A DNA stretch of 64,000 bases, taken from assembly GCA_022791455.1 (NCBI GenBank), contig JAAVZC010000008.1, forward strand, positions 1 through 64,000, given 5' to 3'. The stretch comes from Eggerthellaceae bacterium. GTDB taxonomy: Bacteria; Actinomycetota; Coriobacteriia; Coriobacteriales; Eggerthellaceae. Positions 1 to 9,260 of the stretch are shown one piece after another. Below the pieces are notes generated by a model, which was given only the letters and a program-made list of their open reading frames with translations, ran no database searches and had not been told where the DNA came from. Positions within the stretch are counted from its first letter, which is position 1; every line of letters begins with the position of its first letter. Made by a program: the position numbers and the translations under genes.

Positions 1-1
1 C

Positions 2-100
<99 letters not shown>

Positions 101-114
101 GGCTGGTGATATAC

Positions 115-2232
115 ATGGCTAAAATCGATCTGAAGGACACGCGCAACATCGGCATCATGGCTCACATCGATGCAGGCAAGACCACCACGACCGAGCGCAT
201 CCTTTACTACACGGGCAAAACTCATAAGATCGGCGAGGTGCACGACGGCGCTGCCACCATGGACTGGATGGTCCAGGAGCAGGAGCGCGGCGTGACCATC
301 ACCGCAGCCGCTACCACCTGCTTTTGGAAGTACCCCGGCGGCAAGGCCGACGGCAAGGAGTACCGCTTCCAGATCATCGACACCCCCGGCCACGTGGACT
401 TCACGGCCGAGGTGGAGCGCTCTCTGCGCGTGCTCGACGGCACCGTCGCTGTGTTCGACGCCGTTGCCGGCGTGCAGCCCCAGTCCGAGACGGTGTGGCG
501 CCAGGCCGAGCGTTACGGCGTGCCCCGCATCGCCTTCATCAACAAGTACGACCGCGTGGGTGCCGACTTCATCCACGCCATCCAGACCATGCGCGACCGT
601 CTGGACGCCCCCGCCGTTGCCGCTCAGCTGCCCATGGGCGCCGAGGACAACTTCTGGGGCATCATCGACCTGGTTACCATGACCGCTTGGGACTTCAAGG
701 CCGATGACAAGGGCATGACCTACCCCGAGCCCATGGATGCCATCCCCGCCGAGTTCCTCGAGGACGCCGAGCTGTATCGCCAGGAGCTCCTGGACGCTGC
801 CGCCGACTGCGACGACGAGCTCATGGAGAAGGTCATCATGGAGGAGGAGATCTCCGTCGACGAGCTGAAGGCCGCCATCCGCAAGGGTGTTATCGCCTGC
901 CAGATCAACCCCGTGTTCGTGGGCTCCGCCTACAAGAACAAGGGCGTGCAGGAGCTGCTCGACGCCGTGGTCGACTACATGCCGTCCCCCGTTGACATTC
1001 CGCCCATCAAGGGCACCAACCCCGAGACGGGCGAGGAGGAGGAGCGTCCCGCCGATCCGAAGGCGCCGTTCTCTTCTCTGGCCTTCAAGATCATGACCGA
1101 CCCCTACGTGGGCAAGCTCACCTACCTGCGCGTGTACTCTGGTCACCTGGATGCCGGCAGCTACGTGCTGAATGCCACGAAGGACAAGAAGGAGCGTATC
1201 GGCCGCTTGCTGCAGATGCACTCCAACCAGCGCGTTGACATCGACGCCGTGTCCGCCGGCGACATCGTTGCCGTCGTGGGCCTGAAGGACACCTCCACCG
1301 GTGACACCCTCTGCGCCGAGAACGCCCCCATCATCCTGGAGTCCATGGAGTTCGCCGATCCCGTTATCGACATCGCCGTGGAGCCCAAGACCAAGGCCGA
1401 GCAGGACAAGATGGGCATCGCCCTTCAGAAGCTGGCTGAAGAGGACCCCACCTTCCGCGTGTCCACTAACCACGAGACCGGCCAGACCATCATCGCCGGC
1501 ATGGGCGAGCTGCATCTGGAGATCATCGTCGACCGCCTGCTGCGCGAGTTCAAGGTAGAGGCCAACGTGGGCAAGCCCCAGGTTGCCTACCGCGAGCGTC
1601 CCGGCAAGGAAGTCATGGGCGCCGAGGGCAAGTTCGTCCGCCAGTCCGGTGGTCGCGGCCAGTACGGCCATGCGGTCATCAACATGTACCCGCAGGAGCC
1701 GGGCAAGGGCTACGAGTTCGTCAACAAGATTGTCGGCGGCGTGGTGCCCAAGGAGTACATCCCCTCCATCGACAAGGGCATCCAGGAAGCTCTGAACAGC
1801 GGCGTTCTGGCCGGCTATCCGGTCGAGGACGTGAAGGTGGAGCTCATCGACGGTTCCTACCACGAAGTTGACTCCTCCGAAGCCGCCTTCAAGGTGGCCG
1901 GTTCCATGGCCATCAAGGACGCCCTGCGCAAGTCCAACCCGGTCATCCTGGAGCCCGTCATGAAGGTTGAGGTGGAGACCCCCGAGGAGTACACCGGCTT
2001 CGTCATGGGCGATATCCCGTCCCGCCGTGGCATGATCCAGGGCCAGGACAAGCGCGGCAACGCGCTGGTGGTAGAGGCCAAGGTGCCCCTGTCCCAGATG
2101 TTCGGCTACGCCACCGATCTTCGCAGCGGCACTCAGGGCCGCGCTGTGTACACCATGCAGTTCGACTCCTACGAGCCGGTGCCGAAGAACGTGGCAGAGG
2201 AAATTATCAGCAAGGCTGGCGGAAACGCCTAA
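115..2232 (+). CDS. fusA: Translation elongation factor G
   Basis: EF-G is the GTPase that drives translocation on the ribosome and, with RRF, recycling. The 705-residue length is normal for the family. The P-loop AHIDAGKTT is at about residues 16-24, DTPGH at about 89-93 and the G4 motif NKYD at about 143-146 (NKMD is commoner). The C-terminal domains IV and V are complete. I chose ATG 115 (MAKIDLKD) over an in-frame GTG at 106, because MAKIDLKD matches the usual EF-G N-terminus. It lies between rpsG and rpsJ, and no tuf gene follows it, although tuf sits here in many bacteria. Confidence 0.97.
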   Translation: MAKIDLKDTRNIGIMAHIDAGKTTTTERILYYTGKTHKIGEVHDGAATMDWMVQEQERGVTITAAATTCFWKYPGGKADGKEYRFQIIDTPGHVDFTAEVERSLRVLDGTVAVFDAVAGVQPQSETVWRQAERYGVPRIAFINKYDRVGADFIHAIQTMRDRLDAPAVAAQLPMGAEDNFWGIIDLVTMTAWDFKADDKGMTYPEPMDAIPAEFLEDAELYRQELLDAAADCDDELMEKVIMEEEISVDELKAAIRKGVIACQINPVFVGSAYKNKGVQELLDAVVDYMPSPVDIPPIKGTNPETGEEEERPADPKAPFSSLAFKIMTDPYVGKLTYLRVYSGHLDAGSYVLNATKDKKERIGRLLQMHSNQRVDIDAVSAGDIVAVVGLKDTSTGDTLCAENAPIILESMEFADPVIDIAVEPKTKAEQDKMGIALQKLAEEDPTFRVSTNHETGQTIIAGMGELHLEIIVDRLLREFKVEANVGKPQVAYRERPGKEVMGAEGKFVRQSGGRGQYGHAVINMYPQEPGKGYEFVNKIVGGVVPKEYIPSIDKGIQEALNSGVLAGYPVEDVKVELIDGSYHEVDSSEAAFKVAGSMAIKDALRKSNPVILEPVMKVEVETPEEYTGFVMGDIPSRRGMIQGQDKRGNALVVEAKVPLSQMFGYATDLRSGTQGRAVYTMQFDSYEPVPKNVAEEIISKAGGNA

Positions 2233-2268
2233 GGGCGCGCCGCAGCAGCATTATTGGAGGTAAGGTAA

Positions 2269-2577
2269 GTGGCTAATCAGAAGATTCGCATTCGCCTGAA
2301 GGGTTACGATCATGAGATCGTGGACCAGTCCACCAAGCTCATCGTGGACACTGCCCTGAAGACGGGTGCCAAGGTTTCCGGACCTATCCCGCTGCCGACG
2401 GAGCGCAACCTGTACTGCGTTATCCGTTCGCCGCATGTAAACAAAGACTCCCGCGAGCAGTTCGAGATGCGCACCCACAAGCGCCTCATCGACATCCTGG
2501 AGCCCACCCCCAACACGGTGGACTCCCTGATGCGCCTCGATCTGCCGGCTGGTGTTGACATCGAGATCAAGCTGTAA
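2269..2577 (+). CDS. rpsJ: 30S ribosomal protein S10
   Basis: S10 is a protein of the 30S head and, as NusE, also takes part in transcription antitermination. The 102 residues are full length and begin [19 protein letters not shown], with the family-typical segment [20 protein letters not shown]. The start is GTG, 8 bases after the Shine-Dalgarno sequence TTGGAGG at 2254-2260. It is the first gene of the S10 block, and there is no room for a long leader between it and fusA. Confidence 0.97.
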   Translation: MANQKIRIRLKGYDHEIVDQSTKLIVDTALKTGAKVSGPIPLPTERNLYCVIRSPHVNKDSREQFEMRTHKRLIDILEPTPNTVDSLMRLDLPAGVDIEIKL

Positions 2578-2589
2578 GGAGGTTTGGGC

Positions 2590-3210
2590 ATGATTAACGC
2601 TATCTACGGCAAGAAGCTGGGCATGACCCAGATCTTCGCAGAAGACGACACCGTCATCCCCGTTACGGTCATCCAGGCTGAGCCCAACAAGGTGTGCCAG
2701 GTGAAGACCACCGAAACCGACGGTTACGAAGCGGTGCAGATGGGCTTTGGCGCCATCAAGCCGAAGAAGGTGAACCGCCCCATGGCCGGTCACTTCGCCA
2801 AGCAGGGCACCGAGCCTGTGCGCTACCTGCGCGAGGTGCGCGTGGAGAACGCTTCCGAGTACTCCGTGGGCGACCTGCAGACCGTGGCCGCCTTCGCCGA
2901 GGTGAAGAAGGTTGACGTCACCGGCACTTCCAAGGGCAAGGGCTTCGCGGGCGTTATGAAGCGCTACGGCTTTGCCGGCGGTCCTGGCGGACACGGCGCG
3001 CACTTCCATCGCGCTCCCGGTTCCGTGGGCCAGTGCGCCACCCCTTCCCGCGTGTTCAAGGGCCTGAAGCTCCCCGGCCACATGGGCTGCGACACGGTGA
3101 CCGTTCGCAACCTGGAAGTGGTTCGCGTGGACGAGGACCAGAACCTCATCCTGGTGAAGGGCGCCGTCCCCGGCGGCAAGAACGGCATCGTGCGCGTGCG
3201 CATGGCTTAA
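2590..3210 (+). CDS. rplC: 50S ribosomal protein L3
   Basis: L3 is an early-assembling 23S rRNA binder near the peptidyl transferase centre. The protein has 206 residues with the N-terminal [10 protein letters not shown] and the long extension around [18 protein letters not shown] that reaches toward the catalytic centre. ATG 2590 is preferred over an in-frame TTG at 2584, because TAAGGAGG at 2575-2582 is correctly spaced for it. It starts 12 bases after the rpsJ stop codon, in the classic S10 order. Confidence 0.97.
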   Translation: MINAIYGKKLGMTQIFAEDDTVIPVTVIQAEPNKVCQVKTTETDGYEAVQMGFGAIKPKKVNRPMAGHFAKQGTEPVRYLREVRVENASEYSVGDLQTVAAFAEVKKVDVTGTSKGKGFAGVMKRYGFAGGPGGHGAHFHRAPGSVGQCATPSRVFKGLKLPGHMGCDTVTVRNLEVVRVDEDQNLILVKGAVPGGKNGIVRVRMA

Positions 3211-3234
3211 TTCGACTTTAACGAGGAGTTGTAA

Positions 3235-3861
3235 ATGACAAGCATCGATATCAAAGACGTGAAAGGCGAGGTGAAGGGCACTGCCGAGCTGAGCGACGCC
3301 GTGTTCGCCATCGAGCCCCACATGCACGTCATGCATACGGTGGTGCGCGCGCAGCAGGCCTCTTGGCGCCAGGGCACGCACGACACCAAGACTCGCGGCC
3401 AGGTGCGCGGCGGCGGCAAGAAGCCGTGGCGCCAGAAGGGCACCGGTCGCGCCCGTCAGGGTACCATCCGCGCGCCCCAATGGGCCGGCGGCGGTACCGT
3501 GTTCGGTCCGCATCCCCGTTCCTACGAGATGAAGGTGAACCGCAAGGAGGTCAAGCTGGCCATGCGCAGCGCGCTGTCCGCTAAGCTGGCCGACGGCGAG
3601 ATCATCGTCATCGACGACTTCGGCTTCGAGAAGCCCTGCACCAAGGATGCCGTGGCTTTCCTGAAGGCCTTCGGTCTGGACGGCAAGCGCATCACGCTGG
3701 TTATCGGCGACGAGGACGTGGAGACGTTCCTGTCCTTCCGCAACATCCAGCGCGTGAACATCCTGCCCGCGTCCTGCATGAACACCTACGATTTCCTTGA
3801 CAACAAGGCTCTCGTGATGACCAAGCAGGCTCTGGATAAAATCGAGGAGGTGCTGGCATAA
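3235..3861 (+). CDS. rplD: 50S ribosomal protein L4
   Basis: L4 lines the peptide exit tunnel and in E. coli also represses the S10 operon. The 208-residue protein has the conserved loop region around KTRGQVRGGGKKPWRQKGTG that lies at the tunnel constriction. An AGGAG motif precedes the ATG. The stop codon overlaps the rplW start (TAATG), so the two are translationally coupled. Confidence 0.97.
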   Translation: MTSIDIKDVKGEVKGTAELSDAVFAIEPHMHVMHTVVRAQQASWRQGTHDTKTRGQVRGGGKKPWRQKGTGRARQGTIRAPQWAGGGTVFGPHPRSYEMKVNRKEVKLAMRSALSAKLADGEIIVIDDFGFEKPCTKDAVAFLKAFGLDGKRITLVIGDEDVETFLSFRNIQRVNILPASCMNTYDFLDNKALVMTKQALDKIEEVLA

Positions 3862-4145
3862 TGAAGGATCCCCGCGAGGTAATCATCCGCCCGGTCATCA
3901 CCGAGCACTCCTACGACCTGATGGAGAACAACACCTACACCTTCGAGGTGGCGAAGGACTCCAACAAGGTCGAGATCGCTCAGGCCATCGAGGCTATCTT
4001 CAACGCGAAGGTGGTCAAGGTGAACACCCTGAACGTGAAGCCGAAGCCCAAGCGCGTGCGCTACCAGGCTGGCAAGACCCGCACCTGGAAGAAGGCCATG
4101 GTGACCCTGAAGGAAGGCGACACCATCGAGATCTTCGCTTCCTAA
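3861..4145 (+). CDS. rplW: 50S ribosomal protein L23
   Basis: L23 sits at the tunnel exit and is the docking site for trigger factor and SRP. The 94-residue protein begins MKDPREVIIRPVITEHS and contains KVNTLNVKPKPKRVRYQAGK, both diagnostic. Its start overlaps the rplD stop by one base. What is odd is downstream: rplB does not follow. A terminator and a pilus operon do, and rplB is found some 36 kb away at 40447. Confidence 0.97.
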   Translation: MKDPREVIIRPVITEHSYDLMENNTYTFEVAKDSNKVEIAQAIEAIFNAKVVKVNTLNVKPKPKRVRYQAGKTRTWKKAMVTLKEGDTIEIFAS

Positions 4146-4171
4146 GCGAGCCCTCATACCGCAAGGTACCC

Positions 4172-4199
4172 AAGGCGACCCTCCGGGGTCGCCTTTTTT
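4172..4199 (+). terminator. Rho-independent terminator after rplW
   Basis: A perfect 7-bp GC-rich stem, GGCGACC / GGTCGCC (4174-4180 and 4187-4193), is followed by six T residues. It lies 30 bases after the rplW stop and closes the upstream half of the split S10 cluster. Confidence 0.9.
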
Positions 4200-4296
4200 G
4201 TGCGCTGAATGCCGCGATGCGCTAAATACTTGGAGTTGTTTCTATGAGCAAACTCATAATGGTTTGAAAATAGGAAGACCGAATTTCGTTTTGTAA

Positions 4297-4324
4297 TTGA
4301 CCTGACAACTGGATGACATATAAT
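4297..4324 (+). promoter_or_regulatory. Sigma-70-type promoter of the pilus operon
   Basis: TTGACC at 4297-4302 and a perfect TATAAT at 4319-4324 are separated by 16 bases. It sits in an unusually AT-rich stretch (4200-4426) and points toward the first pilus gene. The implied transcript start near 4331 leaves a leader of about 95 nt. Confidence 0.75.
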
Positions 4325-4374
4325 AGTCAAACAAAAAAACTCATCTCGTACATAAATGCAGTTCAGTACGGGTT

Positions 4375-4397
4375 GTGAAATAGCCAAGACGGTTCAC
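4375..4397 (+). promoter_or_regulatory. Possible 5'-UTR hairpin upstream of the pilus operon
   Basis: Arms GTGAA (4375-4379) and TTCAC (4393-4397) can pair, with an inner CC/GG step, about 30 bases before the TTG start at 4427. No known riboswitch consensus was recognised. Its role, if any, is unknown. Confidence 0.3.
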
Positions 4398-4426
4398 TGG
4401 GAACGAGAGAATAGAAGGGAGACGTC

Positions 4427-5560
4427 TTGGAAGCGCAGAGCTTTTGCCGCAAATGGGGCGGCAGAGCATTTCTTGCTTTGTGCGCAGTGGCGGTAGGACT
4501 GGCCATCTGGGGAGTCCAAGTCGCCTACAGCGCGGGGGAGATGCTCAACTTAAAGAGGGATTGTTCTATCACGGCGGTTATGCCGGATGACGAAGGCATG
4601 CCCACTCCGCCCGATAACCTTGTCTATGACTTGTATAAGGTAGCGGGCGCCACTCAGATGGAGGGCTACGACGCCTATTACTTCACGCCTACCAAAGAGC
4701 TTGAGGCGCTGGATTCCGATGTGGCGAAAAAGCTTGCTGCATCCGAATCCGAAGATGGCCGCAAAGCATTGTCCGCTGATGCTTATCGCGAAATGGCTCA
4801 GACAGTCGCCAAGCAAGTGCTTGTCGAGGGAAAGACTTTGTCGAAGGTGGCGAGCGGCCTCGAACTCGAAAAAAAGGCCGACGTGCCCGCTGGCTTGTAT
4901 CTGATGGTAGTGCGCGGCGACTCCCAGGAGACCTCCTGGGAGGAAGGTGAAAACGGAGTTTTCACCTTCGGTCTTACCCCTACCTATAAGTTCTCCTTCT
5001 CTCCTGAGCTTATCGCGGTACCCGGGGGAGCGGGCGGCACCACTGCCAACGACGGCAACTGGATTTACGACCTCACCGCCACTCTGAAGCCCGCGTGGAC
5101 TCAGCGGGAGGGCTCGCTGGAGATTGTGAAGACCCTCACCGCCATGGACGCCTCTCGTCCCGCCAGCTTCATCTTCCAGGTGGACGCCTGGGCAGACAAG
5201 CTTGATGGCAGCCAGCTGGTCTACAGCAACGTGGTGACGGTGGACTTCTCCGCCGCCGGCCAGCAGAGCGCCGTGGTCGAGGGCCTGCCCGCCGGCGCCT
5301 ACGTGCGCGTGACCGAGGTCTACTCCGGTGCCAGCTACGAAATCGAGGGCAGCGCCACGGCCGAGCCTGGCGCCATTGTGGCCGACCAGGTCATCCGCGC
5401 CAACTTCGAGAACACCTACAACGCTGGCAACCCCAATGGCGGCTCCATCGTGAACACCTTCACCTATGAAGAAGGGCAGGCTCCCGCCGAGGGCGGCCAG
5501 CCCACTGGTGGTCAGTGGAGCTGGAACGGCGGCTCGACCGAGGAAGGGGGCCAGCAATGA
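4427..5560 (+). CDS. Exported pilin-like surface protein, first gene of the pilus operon
   Basis: A 377-residue exported protein. A hydrophobic signal or anchor segment lies at about residues 14-36. It is followed by a domain with the start typical of pilin N-terminal domains (CSITAV...VYDLYKVA, about 46-73). A second Cna-B/isopeptide-like domain covers about 230-335 (GSLEIVKTLTA ... GLPAGAYVRVTEVYSGASY ... FENTYN). The tail is rich in Gly, Gln and Trp and has no LPXTG motif, so it may be secreted, held by the N-terminal segment or polymerised by other means. The TTG start follows GAAGGGAG at about 4415-4421. Its stop overlaps the next start (ATGA). The fold assignment is by eye. Exported minor pilin is the best guess. 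Confidence 0.65.
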   Translation: MEAQSFCRKWGGRAFLALCAVAVGLAIWGVQVAYSAGEMLNLKRDCSITAVMPDDEGMPTPPDNLVYDLYKVAGATQMEGYDAYYFTPTKELEALDSDVAKKLAASESEDGRKALSADAYREMAQTVAKQVLVEGKTLSKVASGLELEKKADVPAGLYLMVVRGDSQETSWEEGENGVFTFGLTPTYKFSFSPELIAVPGGAGGTTANDGNWIYDLTATLKPAWTQREGSLEIVKTLTAMDASRPASFIFQVDAWADKLDGSQLVYSNVVTVDFSAAGQQSAVVEGLPAGAYVRVTEVYSGASYEIEGSATAEPGAIVADQVIRANFENTYNAGNPNGGSIVNTFTYEEGQAPAEGGQPTGGQWSWNGGSTEEGGQQ

Positions 5561-6090
5561 TGACGCTTCCTAAGCGCGGCCTAGCGGCTGCGGCCGGCCT
5601 TACCTTGGCGGTGGCCCTTTCCACCGGCATCGGTTCCACCTTCGCCTACTTCACTACCTATGCCGAGGCCCAGGGCGGTCACACCATCACGCTGGGCGAG
5701 CGCACCGAAATCACCGAGGAGTTCGGCGAATGGACCAAGCACGTCACTATCGCCAACAACGCCGGCGCTGACGGCGAGGCCTCGCGTCCCGTGTTCGTTC
5801 GCGCCCGCGCCTTCGCCGGCTCCGGCATCCAGCTCACCTACAGCGGCGAGAGCTGGGAGCCCAACGCCGACGGCTGGTACTACTGCGCCAACCCCGTCGA
5901 GCCGGGCCAGACGGCCCCCGTGCTGGACGTGAAAATCGACAACATCCCCGAAGGCAAGGACGGCGCCCAGTTCAACGTGGTGGTCACCTACGAGTGCACC
6001 CCGGTGCTCTACAATGCCGACGGCACCCCCTACGCCGACTGGACCACCATCCTGGACAACGGCAACCTTTCGGAAGGCGGTGATGAGTAA
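5557..6090 (+). CDS. SipW-dependent-type exported protein 1
   Basis: A 177-residue exported protein. The N-terminus (residues 7-38) contains GIGSTFAYFTTYAEAQ, the pattern of SipW-dependent signal peptides of the TasA/camelysin type, in which cleavage follows a short aromatic YFT-like stretch. The mature part is a predicted beta-rich domain (ITEEFGEWTKHVTIAN ... RPVFVRARAF ... FNVVVTYECTPVLY). The start is ATG 5557, after AGGAAGGGGG and overlapping the previous stop codon. The next gene overlaps its stop by one base. A SipW-like peptidase is encoded 2.6 kb downstream. It is probably a biofilm or pilus matrix component. That role is inferred from the signal type and operon, not from domain identity. 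Confidence 0.65.
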   Translation: MMTLPKRGLAAAAGLTLAVALSTGIGSTFAYFTTYAEAQGGHTITLGERTEITEEFGEWTKHVTIANNAGADGEASRPVFVRARAFAGSGIQLTYSGESWEPNADGWYYCANPVEPGQTAPVLDVKIDNIPEGKDGAQFNVVVTYECTPVLYNADGTPYADWTTILDNGNLSEGGDE

Positions 6091-6878
6091 TGGGACGCAT
6101 CAAATCCCTCATCGCCTCGCCTAAGGTGAACATCGCGCTTTTCGCCCTCGCGGTCGTGCTGCTGGCCTTCGCCGGCATCGGCGGCACCCGCGCGGCGCTC
6201 ACCTACTTCTCCGAGACCCACACCACCCGCCTGGCGGTGTCGCAGATTGGCGTCACCCTCATGGAGAACGGCCAGGACGTGTCCTGGCGCGACTACGAGG
6301 GCGACGACTCCTGGCGCGAGGCCACCGGCACGCTTCTGGCGGACATGCTGCCGGAAGGGGAGGAAGTGAGGCTGGGCCAGGCTTACCCGGAGCAGATTTC
6401 CGTGAAGAACTCCGGCGAAATTGGCCAGTACGTGCGCGTGAAGATTGCCAAGTACTGGACGAATGCGGAAGGCGCCAAGCAGCACACGGTGTCCCCGTCG
6501 CTCATTCAGCTGACGCTGGCCCAAAACAGCGGCTGGGTGCTGGACGAGGCCGCCTCCACCGAGGAGCGCAGCGTCTTCTACTACAACCGCCTGCTGAACC
6601 CCGGCGAGACCACCGGCTCCATCACCGAGTCCATCGCCATCAGCCCCATGGTGGCCACCAAGGTGACCGAGACGGTGACCGAGGAAACAGTGGGTGAGGA
6701 CGGTAAGAAGTACACCACCTTCACCACTGCCTACGACTACAACGGCCTGCGCTTCTGCCTGGAAGCGGAAGTGGACGCCGTGCAGGAGCACAACGCCGAG
6801 GCTGCCATCTTGAGTGCCTGGGGCAAGAACGTAACCGTGACCGACGGCGCGGTAACCCTGGAAGGGGAGGTGAAGTAG
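6090..6878 (+). CDS. SipW-dependent-type exported protein 2
   Basis: A 262-residue paralogue-like protein with the same signal style: a hydrophobic segment at about residues 14-30, then GIGGTRAALTYFSETHT. The mature region has the layout seen in TasA-like and related exported proteins (ISVKNSGEIGQYVRVKIAKYW, then LNPGETTGSITESIAISP). ATG 6090 overlaps the previous stop codon, so the two SipW-type proteins are translated as a coupled pair. No LPXTG motif or C-terminal membrane segment is visible. It is likely exported and processed by the SipW-like peptidase of this operon. Confidence 0.65.
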   Translation: MGRIKSLIASPKVNIALFALAVVLLAFAGIGGTRAALTYFSETHTTRLAVSQIGVTLMENGQDVSWRDYEGDDSWREATGTLLADMLPEGEEVRLGQAYPEQISVKNSGEIGQYVRVKIAKYWTNAEGAKQHTVSPSLIQLTLAQNSGWVLDEAASTEERSVFYYNRLLNPGETTGSITESIAISPMVATKVTETVTEETVGEDGKKYTTFTTAYDYNGLRFCLEAEVDAVQEHNAEAAILSAWGKNVTVTDGAVTLEGEVK

Positions 6879-6880
6879 CC

Positions 6881-7651
6881 ATGCGCAAGAAGTTCGCGGT
6901 CCTGCTGGCCGCTGTGGCCCTCACCGTCGCCACCGCCGTTCCCGCCTTCGCGGAAACCCTGAAGAGCGAAACCGACTGGACGGTCACCTTCACGGCGGCC
7001 GCCAAGATGGAGAGCAGCTTCCAAACTGCCGACGTGGACCAGTTCATGAGCGGCATGCAGCCGGGCGACACCGCCGAAGTGGTGGTGAACCTGAAGAACG
7101 ACAACGCAAGCGCCACCGACTGGTACATGACCAACAAGGTTATCACCAGCCTGGAGGAATCCGCGAAGTCTGCGAAGGGCGGCGCCTACGCGTATCGTTT
7201 GGCCTACGTGGATCCGCAGGGCAAGGAGACGGTGCTGTTCTCCAGCGACACCGTGGGCGGCGACAACGCTGCCGGTAACGCGGCGGGCCTGAAGGAAGCC
7301 ACCGCCGCCACCGAGGATCACTTCCTGCTGGGCCGCCTTGCCAGTGGCCAGGCGGCGAAGGTGACCCTGGAGGTCACGCTGGACGGCGAGACCCAGGGCA
7401 ACGCCTACCAGGATACCCTGGCGGACCTGTCCATGGACTTCGCCGTTGAAGTAGTGAGCGACAACAGCACCGACAATCCTGGCAACCCGGGTACGCCGAA
7501 GAACCCCACCAACGCCAACCGCCTGCCCAAGACCGGCGACGAGCTGGACTTGGTGCCGCTGTTCGTGATTGCCGGCGTGGCCGGCGCGGTGGTGCTCTTC
7601 GCCGCGCTCATGGGCCGTCGCGCCCGCAAAGAAGAAGAGGAGGCGATGTAG
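6881..7651 (+). CDS. LPXTG-anchored surface protein (LPKTG)
   Basis: A 256-residue cell-wall protein. A Sec signal peptide is followed by an AFA-ET cleavage-like site near residue 25. The sorting signal LPKTG is at 215-219, followed by a hydrophobic helix and an RRARKEEEE tail. The middle (AEVVVNLKNDNASATDWYMTNKVI) resembles the repeat-free scaffold found beside SipW-type proteins. A Pro/Asn/Gly linker (about 195-212) precedes the sorting motif. It starts two bases after the previous stop codon. It could be a wall anchor or basal subunit of the fibre, with attachment by this operon's sortase or a housekeeping sortase elsewhere. Confidence 0.75.
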   Translation: MRKKFAVLLAAVALTVATAVPAFAETLKSETDWTVTFTAAAKMESSFQTADVDQFMSGMQPGDTAEVVVNLKNDNASATDWYMTNKVITSLEESAKSAKGGAYAYRLAYVDPQGKETVLFSSDTVGGDNAAGNAAGLKEATAATEDHFLLGRLASGQAAKVTLEVTLDGETQGNAYQDTLADLSMDFAVEVVSDNSTDNPGNPGTPKNPTNANRLPKTGDELDLVPLFVIAGVAGAVVLFAALMGRRARKEEEEAM

Positions 7652-7652
7652 C

Positions 7653-8678
7653 ATGACCGCAACGAAGCGCCTCTTCACCTGCGCCGCCGCTGTCTTGGTC
7701 GCCCTTGTGGCGGCAGCGTGCCTGGCATTTGCCGCCCCCGCCTTCGCCGCGGAAGACCCCTACAGCTACACCGTGCGCATCTACGCCGGCGCGCAGGGCT
7801 CCTTCGACGGCAAGGACTACCTGGAAGTGCAGGTGGATCCCACTTCCGAGAACACGCAGGTCACCTTCAACCAGGCGTCGGTGACGCTGAAGGATTCCGG
7901 CAAGTACTACGTGCGCGGCATCAAGGAAGCCGGCCGCGACAACGACGACACGCTTTCCGCTCCCGCCTTCACGGTGGAGGGCGACGCCGACTACGTGGTG
8001 TCCTACGGCATCCTGGGCGACAACGTGGCCTACACGGTGCGCTATGTGGATGCGGAAGGCAACGAGCTGTTCCCCACCGAGCAGTTCTACGGCAACGTGG
8101 GAGACAGCCCCGTGCTGGCCTATCGCTACGTGGAGGGCTACCAGCCGCAGGCCTACAACCTGACCGGCGAGCTGTACGCCGACGCGTCCCAGAACGTGTA
8201 CACCTTCGTGTACGAGCCGGTGGCGCGTCCCGCGCAGCCGGAAGCTCCGGCGGAAGAGGAGGAGCCGGAAGCTCCGACCACTCCGAACGCCACTACTACC
8301 CCCGGCACTACGGCGCCCACCACGACCACGGCCCCGACTGCTCCGGCAGCCGATGAGGGCTTGGCCGCGGTTCCGCCTGCTACCGCCACCATCAACGACG
8401 ACGAGACGCCCCAAGCGCAGGGCCCGGCCGAAATCGAGGACATCCGCGACGACGCCACCCCGCTTGCTTCCAGTGCTGTTCCCAACGCCGAACCCGGCAG
8501 CGAAGATGCGCTGGCCGGCGGCAAAAACGCCACCATGCTGGCCGTGGCCGGCGCCGTGGCCGGCGTGGCGGCACTGCTGCTGGTGCTGCTGCTTCTGCTG
8601 AAGCGCCGCAAGAAGGAGCAGCCGGCCGAAGCTGTGGCCATCGAGACCCCTAAGGATGACGATGGCTCAGGGCGCTAA
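7653..8678 (+). CDS. Membrane-anchored surface protein with MucBP-like region
   Basis: A 341-residue protein. The signal peptide ends near AFAAPAFAAED (residues 20-32). A MucBP-like segment (YTVRYVDAEGNELFPTEQFYGNVGD) lies at about 128-190, followed by a long Pro/Thr/Glu/Ala-rich spacer (about 190-260). The C-terminal membrane helix (about 298-316, with a run of leucines) is followed by KRRKKE. There is no LPXTG motif, so it should stay in the membrane. ATG 7653 is two bases after the previous stop codon. Its end overlaps the start of the SipW-like peptidase gene. A stalk-like adhesin or membrane base for the pilus are the obvious options. Confidence 0.65.
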   Translation: MTATKRLFTCAAAVLVALVAAACLAFAAPAFAAEDPYSYTVRIYAGAQGSFDGKDYLEVQVDPTSENTQVTFNQASVTLKDSGKYYVRGIKEAGRDNDDTLSAPAFTVEGDADYVVSYGILGDNVAYTVRYVDAEGNELFPTEQFYGNVGDSPVLAYRYVEGYQPQAYNLTGELYADASQNVYTFVYEPVARPAQPEAPAEEEEPEAPTTPNATTTPGTTAPTTTTAPTAPAADEGLAAVPPATATINDDETPQAQGPAEIEDIRDDATPLASSAVPNAEPGSEDALAGGKNATMLAVAGAVAGVAALLLVLLLLLKRRKKEQPAEAVAIETPKDDDGSGR

Positions 8679-9171
8679 AACGCCGGCAGGCAAGGCCTGC
8701 ACCGTGGTCGGGGCCATTATCGTGGCCATCACCCTGGTACTGGCGTTGCTGATGGCGCTGCCGTCCATGCTGGGCTGGCAGCAGCTGGTGGTGCTCACCG
8801 GCTCCATGGAACCGGCCATTCCGGTGGGCTCCATGGTGTACGTGCAGCCCACCGACTCTGCCACCTTGGCGCAGGGCGACGTGGTCACCTACGTGGCCAA
8901 CGGGTCGGAGGTCACCCATCGCGTGGAAGCCAACAACGCGACGGAGGGCCAGCTGACCACCAAGGGCGACGCCAACGAGCAGGCGGACCCCCTCCCGGTG
9001 CCCTACAGCGCCGTGGTGGGGAAGGTGGCCTTCTCGGTGCCGGTGCTGGGAGACCTGCTGGGCTTCTTCGGCGGCACCATGGGGAAGATCTACCTGGTGG
9101 CCTTCGGCGCATGCGGGCTGATGCTGGCCATACTGGGCGGCCGCCTGCGCAAGCCGGCGCCGAGCGCATAG
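8662..9171 (+). CDS. Signal peptidase I, SipW/ER type (S26B)
   Basis: A 169-residue membrane serine peptidase. An N-terminal helix covers about 13-35. The catalytic serine is in GSMEP (Ser48). The usual lysine is replaced by histidine in EVTHRVE (His86), which is the hallmark of the ER-type/SipW class, and TKGDANEQADP (about 100-110) carries the conserved Gly-Asp motif. A second helix lies near the C-terminus (about 135-160). ATG 8662 is chosen over ATG 8656 because AAGGA at 8652-8656 is well spaced only for the former. It overlaps the end of the preceding gene. The expected substrates are the two SipW-type exported proteins at 5557 and 6090. Confidence 0.85.
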   Translation: MAQGAKTPAGKACTVVGAIIVAITLVLALLMALPSMLGWQQLVVLTGSMEPAIPVGSMVYVQPTDSATLAQGDVVTYVANGSEVTHRVEANNATEGQLTTKGDANEQADPLPVPYSAVVGKVAFSVPVLGDLLGFFGGTMGKIYLVAFGACGLMLAILGGRLRKPAPSA

Positions 9172-9260
9172 GAAACCGCCCTTCGGGGCTTGAAGGATTG
9201 AACGAACGGGTCGTAAACGGGGTATCCGCCCACCGCGGCGGAACAAGCAGAGAGGAACGG

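Noticed and set aside
4330-4426. Possible c-di-GMP or other riboswitch in the pilus operon leader
   Set aside because: A hairpin is present, but the conserved blocks of GEMM-I/II or other known classes could not be found, so only a hairpin is annotated.
8656-8661. Upstream ATG for the SipW-like peptidase
   Set aside because: AAGG directly abuts this ATG, too close to act as a ribosome binding site. ATG 8662 has proper spacing.
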